Positions 47,290 through 57,081 of a stretch of 64,000 nt of DNA are shown in pieces. Location of the stretch: assembly GCA_029961685.1 (NCBI GenBank), contig JARWKL010000009.1, positions 12,078,237 to 12,142,236 of the forward strand. The letters are read 5' to 3'. A program made the translations under genes and the position numbers. Below the pieces are notes generated by a model that worked only from the letters and a program-made list of their open reading frames with translations, had not been told where the DNA came from and did not search any database. Origin of the DNA: Aristolochia californica (lineage: Eukaryota; Streptophyta; Magnoliopsida; Piperales; Aristolochiaceae). Position 1 is the stretch's first letter. Every line of letters starts with the position of its first letter.

Positions 47290-48065
47290 AAATTAAATTT
47301 CTTTATGAAAGAAAGAAAGAATCAAAACAAATGAAGAAAAGAAGAGTCAAAACAAACAAGAAAGAAAGAAGGAAAGAAGAAAAAAGAAAGAAAGAAAAAA
47401 AAATAATGAAAGAAAGAAAGAAGAAATAAAGAAACAAGAAGAAAGATATAGAAACAAGAAGAAAAAGATAGAAAGAAGAAAGAAAAGGTGAAATAAAGAA
47501 TTCTTTCTTTATTTCACCTTTCCTTTCTAAATTTCACTTTTTTTTCTTTGTTTTGTCTTTCTTTTTATGTTTCACCATTTTTTTCTACATTTCACTTTTT
47601 TTTCTATATTTCACCTTTTTTTTCTATATTTCACCTTTCTTATTATATATTGCTTTTCTTTCTATATTTTGCCTTTGTTTCTATATTTCGCCTTTGTTTC
47701 TATATTTCGTGTTTCTTTCTATATTTCGTCTTTCATTCAATAATTCGTTTATATTTCTATTTTTTGCCTTTTTCTTTCTATATTTCACCTTTCTTTCCAT
47801 ATTTAACCTTTATTTCAATATTTCACCTTTTCTTTCTATATTTTCACCTTCTATTTCAATATTTCACCTTCTCTTTATATATTTCACCATTTCTTTCTAT
47901 ATTTCATTTGTTTCTATATTTCGCTTGTCTTGCGATACTTCGCCTTTACTTTCTTTATTTCGCCTTTTCTATCTTTATTTCTCATTTTCTTTCAATTTTT
48001 ACCCTTTCTTTCTATAGTTCGCTTTTTCTTTTTATGTTTCGTCTTTCTTTCTATATTTCGCCTTT
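47290..48065 (+). repeat. Purine/pyrimidine minisatellite with strand switch, inside caulimovirid unit 1
   Basis: 47297-47498 is purine-rich (gaaagaaagaag-type); 47499-48065 is pyrimidine-rich, with units of about 17 bp built on ctttctatatttcgcc. The switch is a 14-bp hairpin (arms 47485-47498 and 47507-47520, 8-base loop). The same unit forms the much longer array at 54505-56680. The array replaces coat and protease coding sequence between NQIRK (48067) and the RT region (47283). Confidence 0.92.
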
Positions 48066-48066
48066 T

Positions 48067-48668
48067 TTATTTTCTTATTTGATTCATTGGACTACTATTG
48101 CTGTCCGGATTCACAAAAGCGACTGCTTCGATAGACTCCTTAAGTTTGATTGGGGTTGAAGCTAAGGGTTGCTTCTGCTTCAATCTATACCGCATAAACC
48201 AATCTACAAAAGACATAATAACCTTATTTGTTTCCAAATAAAGGTAAAAGTCCTTTGAGAATTCTATGCACTGAGCATCCCCATAGGTTTCGTAAAACCA
48301 TATTTTGAAACCTAGATTATTGGGGTGAAAAAATTGAGCTTTAATGGTTGCACGATCCACTAAGGGTGGTGGATCCTAACCTAGAATCTATGTGGGTGTA
48401 AACATCATAATCACATATTGAATCCAGTCATTTCACTAGGAGTGGGAGAAATTCTCTCATGTTCCCGTTTTGTCTAGATCCCATGAGGTATCTGGGTGTC
48501 TGATATGTGGATTCCTTGTAACGAGGAATCATTCTTACAGGATTCTTTTTCATCCACTTCTGGTAAGCATGAGGGCTGGCCTACATCAGAGTATCTGGAT
48601 GACGATGGTAAAGAGACTCGGTAAGGAGTCTTGGCTTTAAAATTAATAACCACGTCTCCATCTGTGGA
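48067..48668 (-). pseudogene. Caulimovirid linker domain after the movement protein
   Basis: The minus-strand frame gives IKAQFFHPNNLGFKIWFYE, YLYLETNKVIMSFVDWFM and RLKQKQPLAS, then ends NQIRK with a stop at the array edge. It corresponds to 42480-42890 on the plus strand but lacks about 40 codons between PLAS and the Lys-rich end. Upstream (48361-48668) is the decayed join to the movement protein with several stops. Its role is unknown; a similar domain sits between movement and coat parts in related plant polyproteins. Confidence 0.6.
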
Positions 48669-49423
48669 TTAGATAACTTGATCAATATCCTGATTTATCA
48701 GGAGTCGAGGAGGAACAACCTGAGGAATGGTCCAGTTGGGTGGGAAATGAATTTCCTCCCAATTGATCATACGAGGAGTGGCAACATTTGCACTCATAAG
48801 ATCGGTTTCTATTAATATTGTCTTACCCTGATCTGGTAAGTGAAGTACCTTAGGGACTAAGGTATTCATTATTTTGAAATGAATCCTAGCGATTACTGCT
48901 ATGGTTTCAGTTCCAAGATTAAAATTGTATCCCTGTGTTAGAATCCTCAACTGGAGTTCTTCTAACAGATTCCTATCTGTCAAGGATAGGGTGAGGTTTG
49001 GATGGACATTAAAATAAAATGGTCCCCTACTGAGACTAGTTTCCACAGTACCCATCAAAGAGGGTTTCCAATCCAAACATCTTCCATCACAGAGGATGGC
49101 CTGCAAACAGGTATTCATCCCTAATAATGTTAGGGGTTTAAATGCAATTTGTATGCACCCAATATGCATATATTTCTTTTCAGTATCAACAAGATACTTA
49201 TTTAAATCTGTTAACTCTAATAATTTAAGAGTTGAATCTTGGTTTTCAAGGTTAATTGTTTGTTCCATGGTTTTAATTCCCATGGTACTAGAAAGGGTGA
49301 AAGTCCCTTTCTTGTAGATTGAAGTGGGTTTGATGGACGGGATTGTCCAATAATTCAATTAACTTTATATTCAACCAAAGATGCATTCTTGATTGATCTA
49401 GTTTGCCTGCTACTGGATGCCAT
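48669..49423 (-). pseudogene. Caulimovirid movement protein (30K-like)
   Basis: Movement proteins of this family modify plasmodesmata for cell-to-cell spread. The likely start is ATG at 49423 (MASSSRQTRSIKNASLVEY), with a frameshift near 49360. Then come YWTIPSIKPTSIY, LELTDLNKYLVDTEKKYMH, IGCIQIAFKPLTLLGMNTC, CDGRCLDWKPSLMGTVETS, GPFYFNVHPNLTLSLTD, LQLRILTQGYNF, IAVIARIHFKIMNTLVP and PRMINWEEIHFPPNW. The FYFNVHPNLTLSL block and the tail are characteristic of the movement proteins found in plant pararetrovirus-like polyproteins. It is the first ORF after the PBS. This is a one-lesion pseudogene; a single copy is seen in this orientation. Confidence 0.8.
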
Positions 49424-50133
49424 TTTCAATAATTAAATAAAAACTAGACTAAATTAAGCTAAAATTAATCTAACACTAAGAGTGGTAATAAAACAAGAGA
49501 AAGGGGAATATCCTAGTAAGAAGTAAAAGTATTATAAACTTATTATATGGTAATCATGAACGAAGTAAACTATTTGTCCTAATATCATAATCATTTTACT
49601 GTTCATCATCTTCTTGTGCAGATACACGTCTATCAATGATTTAGGAGTAAAACGGCCTTTCACACCATCCTCGGCAACACGGCCTTACTCAACGTGACTT
49701 GGGTGACGTCCCATACCATATACAAGAATGAAGATGAATAATAAAATCCTTTTAACATTAAGACATAAGGTTACTCCTTGATGATTAAAATATAAAAAAA
49801 TTATAATATCCTACTTCATACCCCAAATATTCACTATTTAGCCTTCCATGGCTCTGATACCAAATATAACAATGTAGGAGGAATGATTAAACAAGAAGGC
49901 AAATAAAGATGAGAGGACAATGAATAACTTTAAATTATATGCACAATATCATAAAAGTACTTACAATAAACTTCAAGCAAGCTAAGCAAGCAATAAGGCA
50001 ACCTTGAGTACAATTCAGAACTCAGATGTTCAAGTTATGCCTTCATAAAAAAAAATAACTCCTTATATAGAAGGAGAGAAATAAGGAGGATTCATTATCA
50101 TTTGGAATCCACCACTAAGGAAAAGAGAAGCCT
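49424..50133 (-). promoter_or_regulatory. Caulimovirid intergenic region, copy 2: promoter, leader and PBS
   Basis: On the minus strand a TATA motif CTATATAAGG (50061-50070) comes about 60 bases after ORF3. It is followed by about 200 bases of leader, the PBS TGGTATCAGAGCC (49850-49862), and about 430 more bases to the movement-protein ATG. The segment 49790-50133 is closely matched by 43860-44195, so it is conserved between the two genome copies. No long ORF is present. A purine-rich aaataaggaggattc (near 50090) could serve as plus-strand primer. Confidence 0.65.
49850..49862 (-). other. Caulimovirid primer-binding site (iMet type), copy 2
   Basis: The minus strand reads TGGTATCAGAGCC, a perfect match to the sequence complementary to plant initiator Met tRNA, followed by ATGG. 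Confidence 0.88.
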
Positions 50134-50439
50134 CTATGATTGAGGCAGCTGAGTTGATCCATCTCCATTATTGAGGTTGGAAAGAGACCGTTGATGGGCT
50201 TTGGCCCAAAGAATCTTCCTTTTCTTCAATGCATTAATCTTGACACAAGAAAGGCAGCTACTTTCGGCTGTCCATTGATGTGACTTGATGGAAAATGGCC
50301 GACCAAAGACACTATAGGTGTCTGGATTGATGTGACAAATAGGCCAGCTGTGGGTCGGAGGATAAGATTTCCTCTGTTGATTTTGGACGGTTGTTACAGA
50401 TGAATCTTGTTGCGGTGATTCAGACATATCTTCTGACAT
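50134..50439 (-). CDS. Caulimovirid ORF3, intact small ORF of unknown function
   Basis: A 101-codon ORF starts at ATG 50439 (MSEDMSESPQQDSS) and ends at 50134, 17 bases after ORF2 (in minus-strand direction). It has a Ser/Gln-rich N-terminus, HSWPICHINPDTYSVFGRP, a CxxC in ESSCLSCVKINALKKRK, and a basic stretch after it. I know no homologue by name. The second copy (44196-44531) is broken but clearly the same. Conservation of a short ORF between two decayed copies suggests it was a real viral gene, perhaps a zinc-binding or regulatory protein; that is inference only. Confidence 0.55.
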   Translation of the reverse strand: MSEDMSESPQQDSSVTTVQNQQRKSYPPTHSWPICHINPDTYSVFGRPFSIKSHQWTAESSCLSCVKINALKKRKILWAKAHQRSLSNLNNGDGSTQLPQS

Positions 50440-50456
50440 CTTGAAAATAATAAAAG

Positions 50457-51751
50457 TTATTTCTTTTTAGACTTAGATTCAAGGAGATGAATCATAGTCT
50501 CCATATAATCCACCATAGTGGGTTCTTCTTCAATTAGCTGGCTATCCGGTAGTGAACCAGCCTGATCTTCATCATCATCTTCAATACTGTCTTCAACAGC
50601 AGAAGGTTTTGATACTGACATATTGTCTTCCGTAGGTCGGGAGGAAGACGGATTGCTATCATCGCACAAATCAAGAATAGAAACCTTCATTGATTCTAAG
50701 AGTTGCTTTGTTAACTCTGCTTCCAAAATATTCAGATATTTAACTCTTAATTGAGTCTTAAAATTGCTGAATAAATTCTTGGGGTCATAATGGACTTCCT
50801 GCACTTTATGTATTCCAAGTGCGTTCTCATTAGTGAGAATAAGAGGCTTAATTTTTGCAACTTTAAGATCAATATTGGGGAAATTTTTCCACCATCGAAC
50901 ATGGAATGTCCGGAGTAAAATTGGACGGCCTTCTTCATTAAAGCCTATTGTGCAGTCCCACCTCCAAATCCATGGTATAGAAAATATCATGAAGAAGATG
51001 AATAGTTCTACACCATTGGGTATTCTACCCAGAGCTTTGAGCTCATGACTTGTCTTAGTCCATAAATGAAATTGAACCTTTATGGTCTCAAGTAATATCT
51101 CCATAGGTGGCCAAAATTTGATCCACCAGTTATAAACCCAATTAGGTAAAGGTAACCTTTTGAAGACATCCTTGTTACATTGAAAGAACCATGGGAGGGA
51201 TTCTGATAATAAAAAGTATTAGACCAGGCATTAATATAATCTCAATAATTAAATTCCTTATCATTAGGAAGGGCTACAGATTTAGCCAGATCAAATTTTC
51301 CCCATCCCGAATGATGCATAAATTTCTGAATCGTACATTTACTGTACGCTCTTGGGCTATCTCATTTAGCCATATTAGACAGTTTATGATGCACTGCTAT
51401 CGAATTAAGATGAACCAAAATAGATTCAAATGAATACCACTGTTTTTCGGCACGGATGAGACAGTAGGCCTCACCAATCCATTTCTGTAACATCTCTCAG
51501 GAATCCAAGGTACCATCTAACACCTCTTTATTGAGGATTAATATTAGTTCCTGATCAGGAAGAGTAATATACTCTGGTTCCGATTCTAGTGTCTCTTTAT
51601 AGGACACAGGAGCTTTGCCCTTATTGTTGGAGGAATTTCCTCTTTCTTGATTCTTTCGATCTTGGCCTCTGGATTGTGAACCACTTCCTCTCATTGGGAG
51701 AGGGTTACCCCTACTGGGGTTGACCATGATTAGATCCCTGAAGAAATTCAT
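50457..51751 (-). pseudogene. Caulimovirid ORF2, copy 2
   Basis: About 431 codons from ATG at 51751 (MNFFRDLIM). The ATG lies inside the 3' end of the pol ORF, which stops at 51711, so the two overlap by about 41 bases in different frames. It has a basic Gly/Ser/Arg/Asn-rich N-terminus, YKETLESEPEYITLPDQEL, then stops near 51495, 51360 and 51240 and a frameshift near 51180. The C-terminal half (51104-50457) is open: LKALGRIPNGVELFIFFMI, IPWIWRWDC, FHVRWWKNFPNI, YDPKNLF, then an acidic Ser-rich tail (SIEDDDEDQAG). No enzyme motif is visible. Similar WIWRW-containing ORFs accompany other plant pararetrovirus-like elements; role unknown. Confidence 0.65.
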
Positions 51752-53150
51752 GGGTTAGAAAATCGGGTAAGGAGTTCAATTCTCCTTTGATATGTTCAAT
51801 ATCAAAATCAAAGGCGATTAATTCCGCCTGCCATCTGGCAAAGATTTGTTTGGAAGTAAGATTCTTCACATCCTTCTTAAGAATTGATTTTGCAGCAGAA
51901 CAATCAACACTTAAAAGACATTTTTGATTTAATAAATCATCTTGAAATTTATGAATGCACTTAATTATTGCAAGAATTTCTTGTTTTACAATTGAATAAT
52001 TAATCTGTGCATCATGCCAATTACCAGAGGTAAATCTGACAAGTTATTCTTTACCAACTTGAGTACAGATACCACAATAATCAATATGGGAGGCATCAGT
52101 CTCTACAACCTTCAGATAAGAAGGATTAGTCAGGTTGAGACAAGGTAGTTGTCTAACCTTTCTTTTAATGATTTGGATTGCCTGAGTATGGTTAGGAGTC
52201 CAGGGCTCAAGATTCTTTCTGATTCTTTTATAAAATATTGTTGAGTCTTGAGCAAGATATGGATAATAGTCAGCAATATAATCGAGACTTCCTAGAAATC
52301 TCTGAAGTTGAGTTTTTTCCAATAATTCGTTTGGAAATTTGGAAGCAACTCAATACTTTGATCAGTGGGAACTATTTTTCCCTTGTGAATATTATGAACT
52401 AAGAATATAACAGAGGTCTGAAACAATTTCATTTTTGGTGCAGATATCACTAACCCATGTTTTCTAATAACTGTTTTGAAAACATTTAAATGCTTAAAAT
52501 GAGCATCAATAGATTCTGAATACACTAAGATATCATCAATATAAACAATGGTAAATTCAGAATAAGGAGCAAAAATATCATTCATGATATTTTGAAATTC
52601 AGATGGAGCATTTTTCAAACCAAAAGGCATAACATTCCATTCAAAATTATCAAAAGGGACAGTGAATGCAGTTTTATATTTATCCTTTTCATTGATTTGA
52701 ATTTGCCAATATCCAGATTTCAAATCAAATTTAGAAAAGATTTTTGCAGAAAACAATCTGTCTAATAAATCATTTTTGTTTGGAATTGGATATCAGATCC
52801 ATTTCAAACAATCATTAAGTGGTTTATAATTAACCACTAATCAAGGAATAACTCATTCCTTCTCTATATTTTTATTGACATAAAAAAACAGTACAACTCC
52901 ATGGGGAGTAAGATTTTTGAATTAATTTCTTATCCAATAAATTTTGGATTTCTTTCTTGCATAGGTCTAGAAACGTTTGTTTCATTTGTCTAGGCCTAAC
53001 TTTGGTGGGAATGGTCCTTCCATTGAACCCATCAATATAAGGTAGCGACACAATATATTTATGTTGATCCCAAAATGCTCTAAGAATATCACTACAAATT
53101 TTTTGAGAAAATAATTTATGAAAATTTTTAATTTTATCTTTAATGTCTAT
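51711..53150 (-). pseudogene. Caulimovirid reverse transcriptase-RNase H, copy 2
   Basis: RT copies pregenomic RNA into DNA and RNase H removes the RNA. On the minus strand, KLFSQKICSDILRAFWDQ and SLPYIDGFNGRTIPTKV lead into LLDKKLIQKSYSPWSC. After a gap with stops (52760-52870) the palm is excellent: [47 protein letters not shown] (52532-52543 for YIDD) and HKGKIVPTDQSIE. The connection follows (LQRFLGSLDYIADYYP), then RNase H with VVETDASHIDYCGI, a purine-side HIKGELNSLPDFLT end, and a stop at 51711. It keeps more of RT open than copy 1. The family-typical order AP-RT-RH is preserved. Confidence 0.9.
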
Positions 53151-53600
53151 AGTTTCCAGTTGTTGTTCCAAAGTTAAGAATTGAATTTCTTTATGTAGGA
53201 AACTAATTTGATGTTCTTTAACATTTCTCAATTCAGCAATTTCATTGATAAAACTAACTTGCCGTTGAGATTTGAAAGAGAAATAAATAGGTTTTTTATT
53301 AAACTCTCCAAGTATTCCTTGATTATCAATGCCTTTGATTGGCATAATTTTTTCCAAAAATGGAGTGCCTAATATGACCTCTTGAGTCATATCTTTAACC
53401 AACAGAAAATATGTAGTTATGCACTAATCATTAGTGCAGATAGAGGCATTATTTAACTTATATTTGATTTTATTTTTCTTGCCATTTGCATTGGCCAAAG
53501 ATTGAGTAGTTTTTTTCAAAATATTGGGTCGGAATTAACCCTTCTTGGATGCAGTTTAAATCTGCGCCATTATCGATCAGAGTTGTCAAATGAGGAATGA
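53151..53600 (-). pseudogene. Caulimovirid aspartic protease, copy 2
   Basis: This retropepsin-type protease would process the polyprotein. The active-site block on the minus strand reads TTLIDNGADLNCIQEG (Asp-Asn-Gly at 53566-53574), where retropepsins have Asp-Thr/Ser-Gly. The flap side is decayed by stops (53400-53540). The C-terminal strand, TQEVILGTPFLEKIMPIKG, is open from 53402. Next follow FNKKPIYFSFKS and a coiled linker (ELRNVKEHQISFLHKEIQFL) into RT. Confidence 0.75.
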
Positions 53601-54504
53601 CAAAGTTATGGTCGAGAACCAAATTAATTTTGGTATGCCACTTTTGATGAGTGACCTTTGTAATTTGATTGAGAAAAATATCATTTGATTTTTCTCTTGA
53701 TTTTAAATTTTTGTTTCAAACTTTTTATATAAAGTTTTTAACGATTTTAATTCAAGCTTGATATCTTTGATTTCTCCCTGTAAAGTATTCAGAGAGACCG
53801 GTTGTTGTGAAGAAGTGGATTCTTCGTAACGACTTACTACTTCCTTCAAGGAATAAGGTTTAAACCCTTGTCTATTCTTGGAAGATGTCCCAATATAATC
53901 AAGATATTCTTTTATTAGAGATCTTTTTCTTATAGGATCTTCTTCTTTATCAATGTTCTCAAGTAATGTCTGCTAATCAAAAGTAAGAACATTAATCTGA
54001 TGCATTTGGGCCACAGATTTAAGGTGAGAACAACTACAACTGTGGTCCTTATCTGATTGACTAGAGGAATCATAGTCATCCTCAGAATTAGAATTTAAGA
54101 GAATTTTTGCCAACTGAAGTCTTAATCCTTCATCTATTTCTAGTTGGTTAATTTTCTCTTTTGTTTTGCACCTATTTGAATAGGCCTAATTTACCACATT
54201 TATAACAAACAAATTTCTTTATGCGAGATTTATTCGAGGAGGTGGTCTCGGAGGAGGAGGTCTCCTAGATTCATGACTAGTCTTTGTATGAGACTGTCTT
54301 TTGGGATATCTCCTACTCTAGTGAGAATAGGGATCCTGTCTCCTAGAATGGGAAAGTGGTTGTTCTGTTTCACAAGCAAATTGTTCACAGAATTCACCTA
54401 GCTCTCTCTTTCCAGTAAAATTTTGTTTCTTAAGTTGGGCTTGGAGCTTCAAATCATTACATAAGGTTAATCCCTCTTGAAGCTAGGTGAAAGAAATGGT
54501 TAAA
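53601..54504 (-). pseudogene. Caulimovirid coat-protein C-terminal part with zinc knuckle, copy 2
   Basis: From the array edge on the minus strand: LCNDLKLQAQLKKQNFTG, RELGEFCEQFACETEQPL, a basic Pro/Arg-rich stretch (SRRPPPPRPPPR), then a retroviral knuckle KFVCYKCGKLG whose His/Cys half is displaced by a frameshift (54170-54215). It continues INQLEIDEGLRLQLAKILL, SNSEDDYDSSSQSDKDHSC, and RKRSLIKEYLDYIGTSSK before the protease. The knuckle plus basic patch fits a nucleocapsid. The N-terminal part is missing, cut by the minisatellite at 54505; the plus-strand fragment at 42377-43870 carries the complementary N-terminal portion of this family. Confidence 0.7.
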
Positions 54505-56680
54505 ATTTCTTTCTAAATTTTGATTTTTCTTTCTTTGTTTCGTCTTTATTTCTATATTTCGCCTTTTTTCTATATTTTGCCTTTTCTTTCAATATTTTGT
54601 TTTTTTTATATTTCGTCTTTCTTTTTGTAGTTTGTCTTTCTTTCTATATTTTGTCATTCTTTTTATATTTCATCTTTCTTTTTATACTTTGTCTTTCTTT
54701 TTATATTCCACATTTTCTTTCTATATTTCACCTTTTTTTCTATATTTTGTGTTTCTTTCTATATTTCATCTTTCTTTCTATTTTGTGTCCTTCTTACTCT
54801 GTTTCATCTTTCCTTCTCTATTTCATCATTATTTCTAAAGTTCATTTTTCTTTATATTTTTCACCTTTTATTTTTATATTTCATTTTTCACTATTTCATC
54901 TTTCTTTCTCTATTTCGTCTTTCTTTCTATATTTCGCCTTTCTTTCTATATTTTTCCTTTTCTTTCTATATTTTGCCTTTCTTTCTATATTTCGTCTTTT
55001 TTTATGTATTTCGTATTTCTTTCTATATTTCCACTGTAATTCTATTTTTCGTATTTGTTTCTATATTTGACCTGTTTTTTCTGTATTTCCGCCTTTTCAT
55101 TTTATATTTCATCTTAATTTCTATTTTTCCTCTTTCCTATTCTTTCTATATCTCGTCTTTTCTCTCTATATATCTTTTTTTCTTTCTACATTTCGCTTTT
55201 TCTTTCTAAGTTTTGACTTTCTTTGTATATTTCACTTTTTCTTTCTGTACTTCCCCATTTCTTTCTATATTTCACTTTTATTTCTATATTTCATTTTCCT
55301 TCTGGATTTCGACTTTTCTTTTATATTTTATCTTTCTTTCTATATTTTGTCTTTTCTTTCCAAATTTTTTGTTTGTTTCAATTCTTCGTCTTTCTTTCTA
55401 TTTTTCATCTTTCATTCTACATTTTATCTTTCTTTCTATATTTCCCTTTTCTTTCTCTATTTTTCTTTTTCTTTCTATGTTTCGTCGTTCTTTCTATATT
55501 AGCCTTATCTTTCTATATATCACATTTTCTTTCTATATTTTTCCTTTTCTTTATTTATTTCTACTTTTCTTTCTAAATTTTGTTTTTTCTTTGTTTGCTT
55601 CGTCTTTGTTTCTATGTTTCACCTATTTCTTTCTTTATTTCTCATTTTCTTTCAATATTTCACCTTTCTTTCTATAGTTCGCCTTTCTTTCTCTTTTTTT
55701 GTCAATCTTTCTATATTTTGTATTAGTTTCTATATTTCATCTTTCTTTCAATATTTTGTCTTTCTTTCTATATTTCGTCTTTCTTTCTATAATTCGTATT
55801 TCTTTCTATATTTTGCCTTTCTTTCTATATTTCACTTTTTCTTTCTATATTTCACCTTTGCTTTCTATATTTTGCCTTTTCTTTATATATTTCTCCTTTT
55901 CTTTCTATATTTCATCTTTCTTTCTATATTTCACATGTCTTTAGATATTTTACATTTTTTCTATATTTTTCCTTTTCTTTCTATATTTCACATTTTCTTT
56001 CTAGTTTTCCTTTTCTTTCTGTATTTCTCTTTTTCTTTCTATGTTTTGTATTTCTTTCTATATTTTGCCTTTTCTTTCTATATTTTGCCTTTTCTTTCTA
56101 TTTTTTGCCTTTTCTTTCTATATTTCGTCTTTCTTTCTTTATTTCATCATTCTTTCTATATTTTGTCTTTCTTTTTATATTTCATCATTCTTTGTATAAT
56201 TCGCATTTTCTTTCTATATTTTGTGTTTCTTTATATTTTTCGTCTTTCTTACTATATTTTGTCTTTTCTTCTCTATTTTGTCATTATTTCTAAAGTTCAT
56301 TTTTCTTTATATATTTCACCTTTTCTTTCTTTGTTGTTTTCTATATATCATCTTTCTTTCTATATTTCATCGTTCTTTCTATATTTCGTATTTCTTTCCA
56401 TATTTCACCTTTCTTTCTATATTTTGCCTTTTCTTTCAATATTTTGCCTTCCTGTCTATATATTTCCTTTTCTTTCTATCTTTTGCCTTTATTTCTTTAT
56501 TGCATCTTTTTTTTTTCTATATTTCGTCTTTCTTTCTATTTTTCATCTTTGTTTCTATATTTGACTAGTTCTTTCTATATTTTTGCCTTTTCTTTCTATG
56601 TTTCATATTACTTTCTATAGTTCTTCTTTCTTTCTATATTTTGCCTTTCATTATATATAGCCTTTTCTTTCTAAAGAATT
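54505..56680 (+). repeat. Long pyrimidine-rich minisatellite, about 17-bp unit, about 2.2 kb
   Basis: About 125 degenerate units are built on tttctttctatatttcgtc. The plus strand is almost pure pyrimidine with A in tata, giving stop-free frames that translate to Phe/Leu/Ser/Tyr repeats; these are not genes. It lies between two different caulimovirids (coat C-terminus on the left, inclusion-body domain on the right). The unit is the same as at 47499-48065. Confidence 0.95.
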
Positions 56681-57081
56681 CCTAAGGATCAGAAATATTT
56701 TCTTGCCAGTTTAAACAATCTTTTAGAGGTTTTTACCCAGAAACGAACATGTTTTAATTTTTATGTAGTTTTTAAAGGAAAGACTCCAGGGGTTTTCCAC
56801 ACCTGGACAGAAGTAGCAGATTGTATTCAGAATTTTCCACATCCAATTTAAAAAGGTTTTTAACAATTTACAAGAAGCCTTAGAATCTGTCAAAAATGAC
56901 CATTGACACTAATTACCAAGTCAGCTATTCTATAGCCATAGACACTTCTAGAATCATTTTTTGTGATAGTTGTGAAACTCTTTCCAAAATCGTAGAGAGA
57001 TTAAACAGTAAACTCAGACAACAGAGAGAGAAAAATGAGTTTCAAAAAGAATATATAGACCTACTAGAAACAAAAAAATAG
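56681..57081 (+). pseudogene. Caulimovirid inclusion-body/transactivator remnant (viroplasmin domain)
   Basis: In caulimoviruses the last ORF encodes a multifunctional protein that forms viroplasms and aids reinitiation. Here FNFYVVFKGKTPGVFHTWTEV (56750-56820) is the RNase-H1-N-like viroplasmin fold, followed by FPHP and FNNLQEALESV. After a frame change, 56896-57081 encodes a charged, coiled-coil-like end (SKIVERLNSKLRQQREKNE, DLLETKK). The N-terminus is cut by the minisatellite. It lies just upstream of the intergenic region and movement protein, as in a circularly permuted caulimovirus genome. Confidence 0.75.

Larger units (their letters stand above)
43871..49870 (-). mobile_element. Endogenous caulimovirid, near genome-length unit 1 (degraded)
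   Basis: On the minus strand one unit runs from PBS (49850-49862) through movement protein, linker domain, pyrimidine array, RT, RNase H, ORF2 and ORF3 to the next promoter (44123) and PBS (43917). The same promoter, PBS and ORF order begins again at 50061-50070, about 5.94 kb away. This head-to-tail repetition without discrete LTRs is what integrated copies of a circular pararetrovirus genome look like. Coat and most of the protease are missing, replaced by the array. Stops and frameshifts occur throughout, so nothing here could be expressed whole. The nearest named group by layout (one polyprotein plus a downstream ORF) may be florendovirus-like, but that is a guess. Confidence 0.7.

Noticed and set aside
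47548..48159. Similar Phe/Tyr-rich ORF of about 200 codons
   Set aside because: Same minisatellite artefact at 47499-48065.
54597..56568. Long open frames (up to 316 codons) rich in Phe, Leu, Tyr and Ser that look like multi-pass membrane proteins
   Set aside because: They are translations of the 17-bp pyrimidine minisatellite, which lacks stops in several frames at once. There is no conserved domain and the repeat explains everything.
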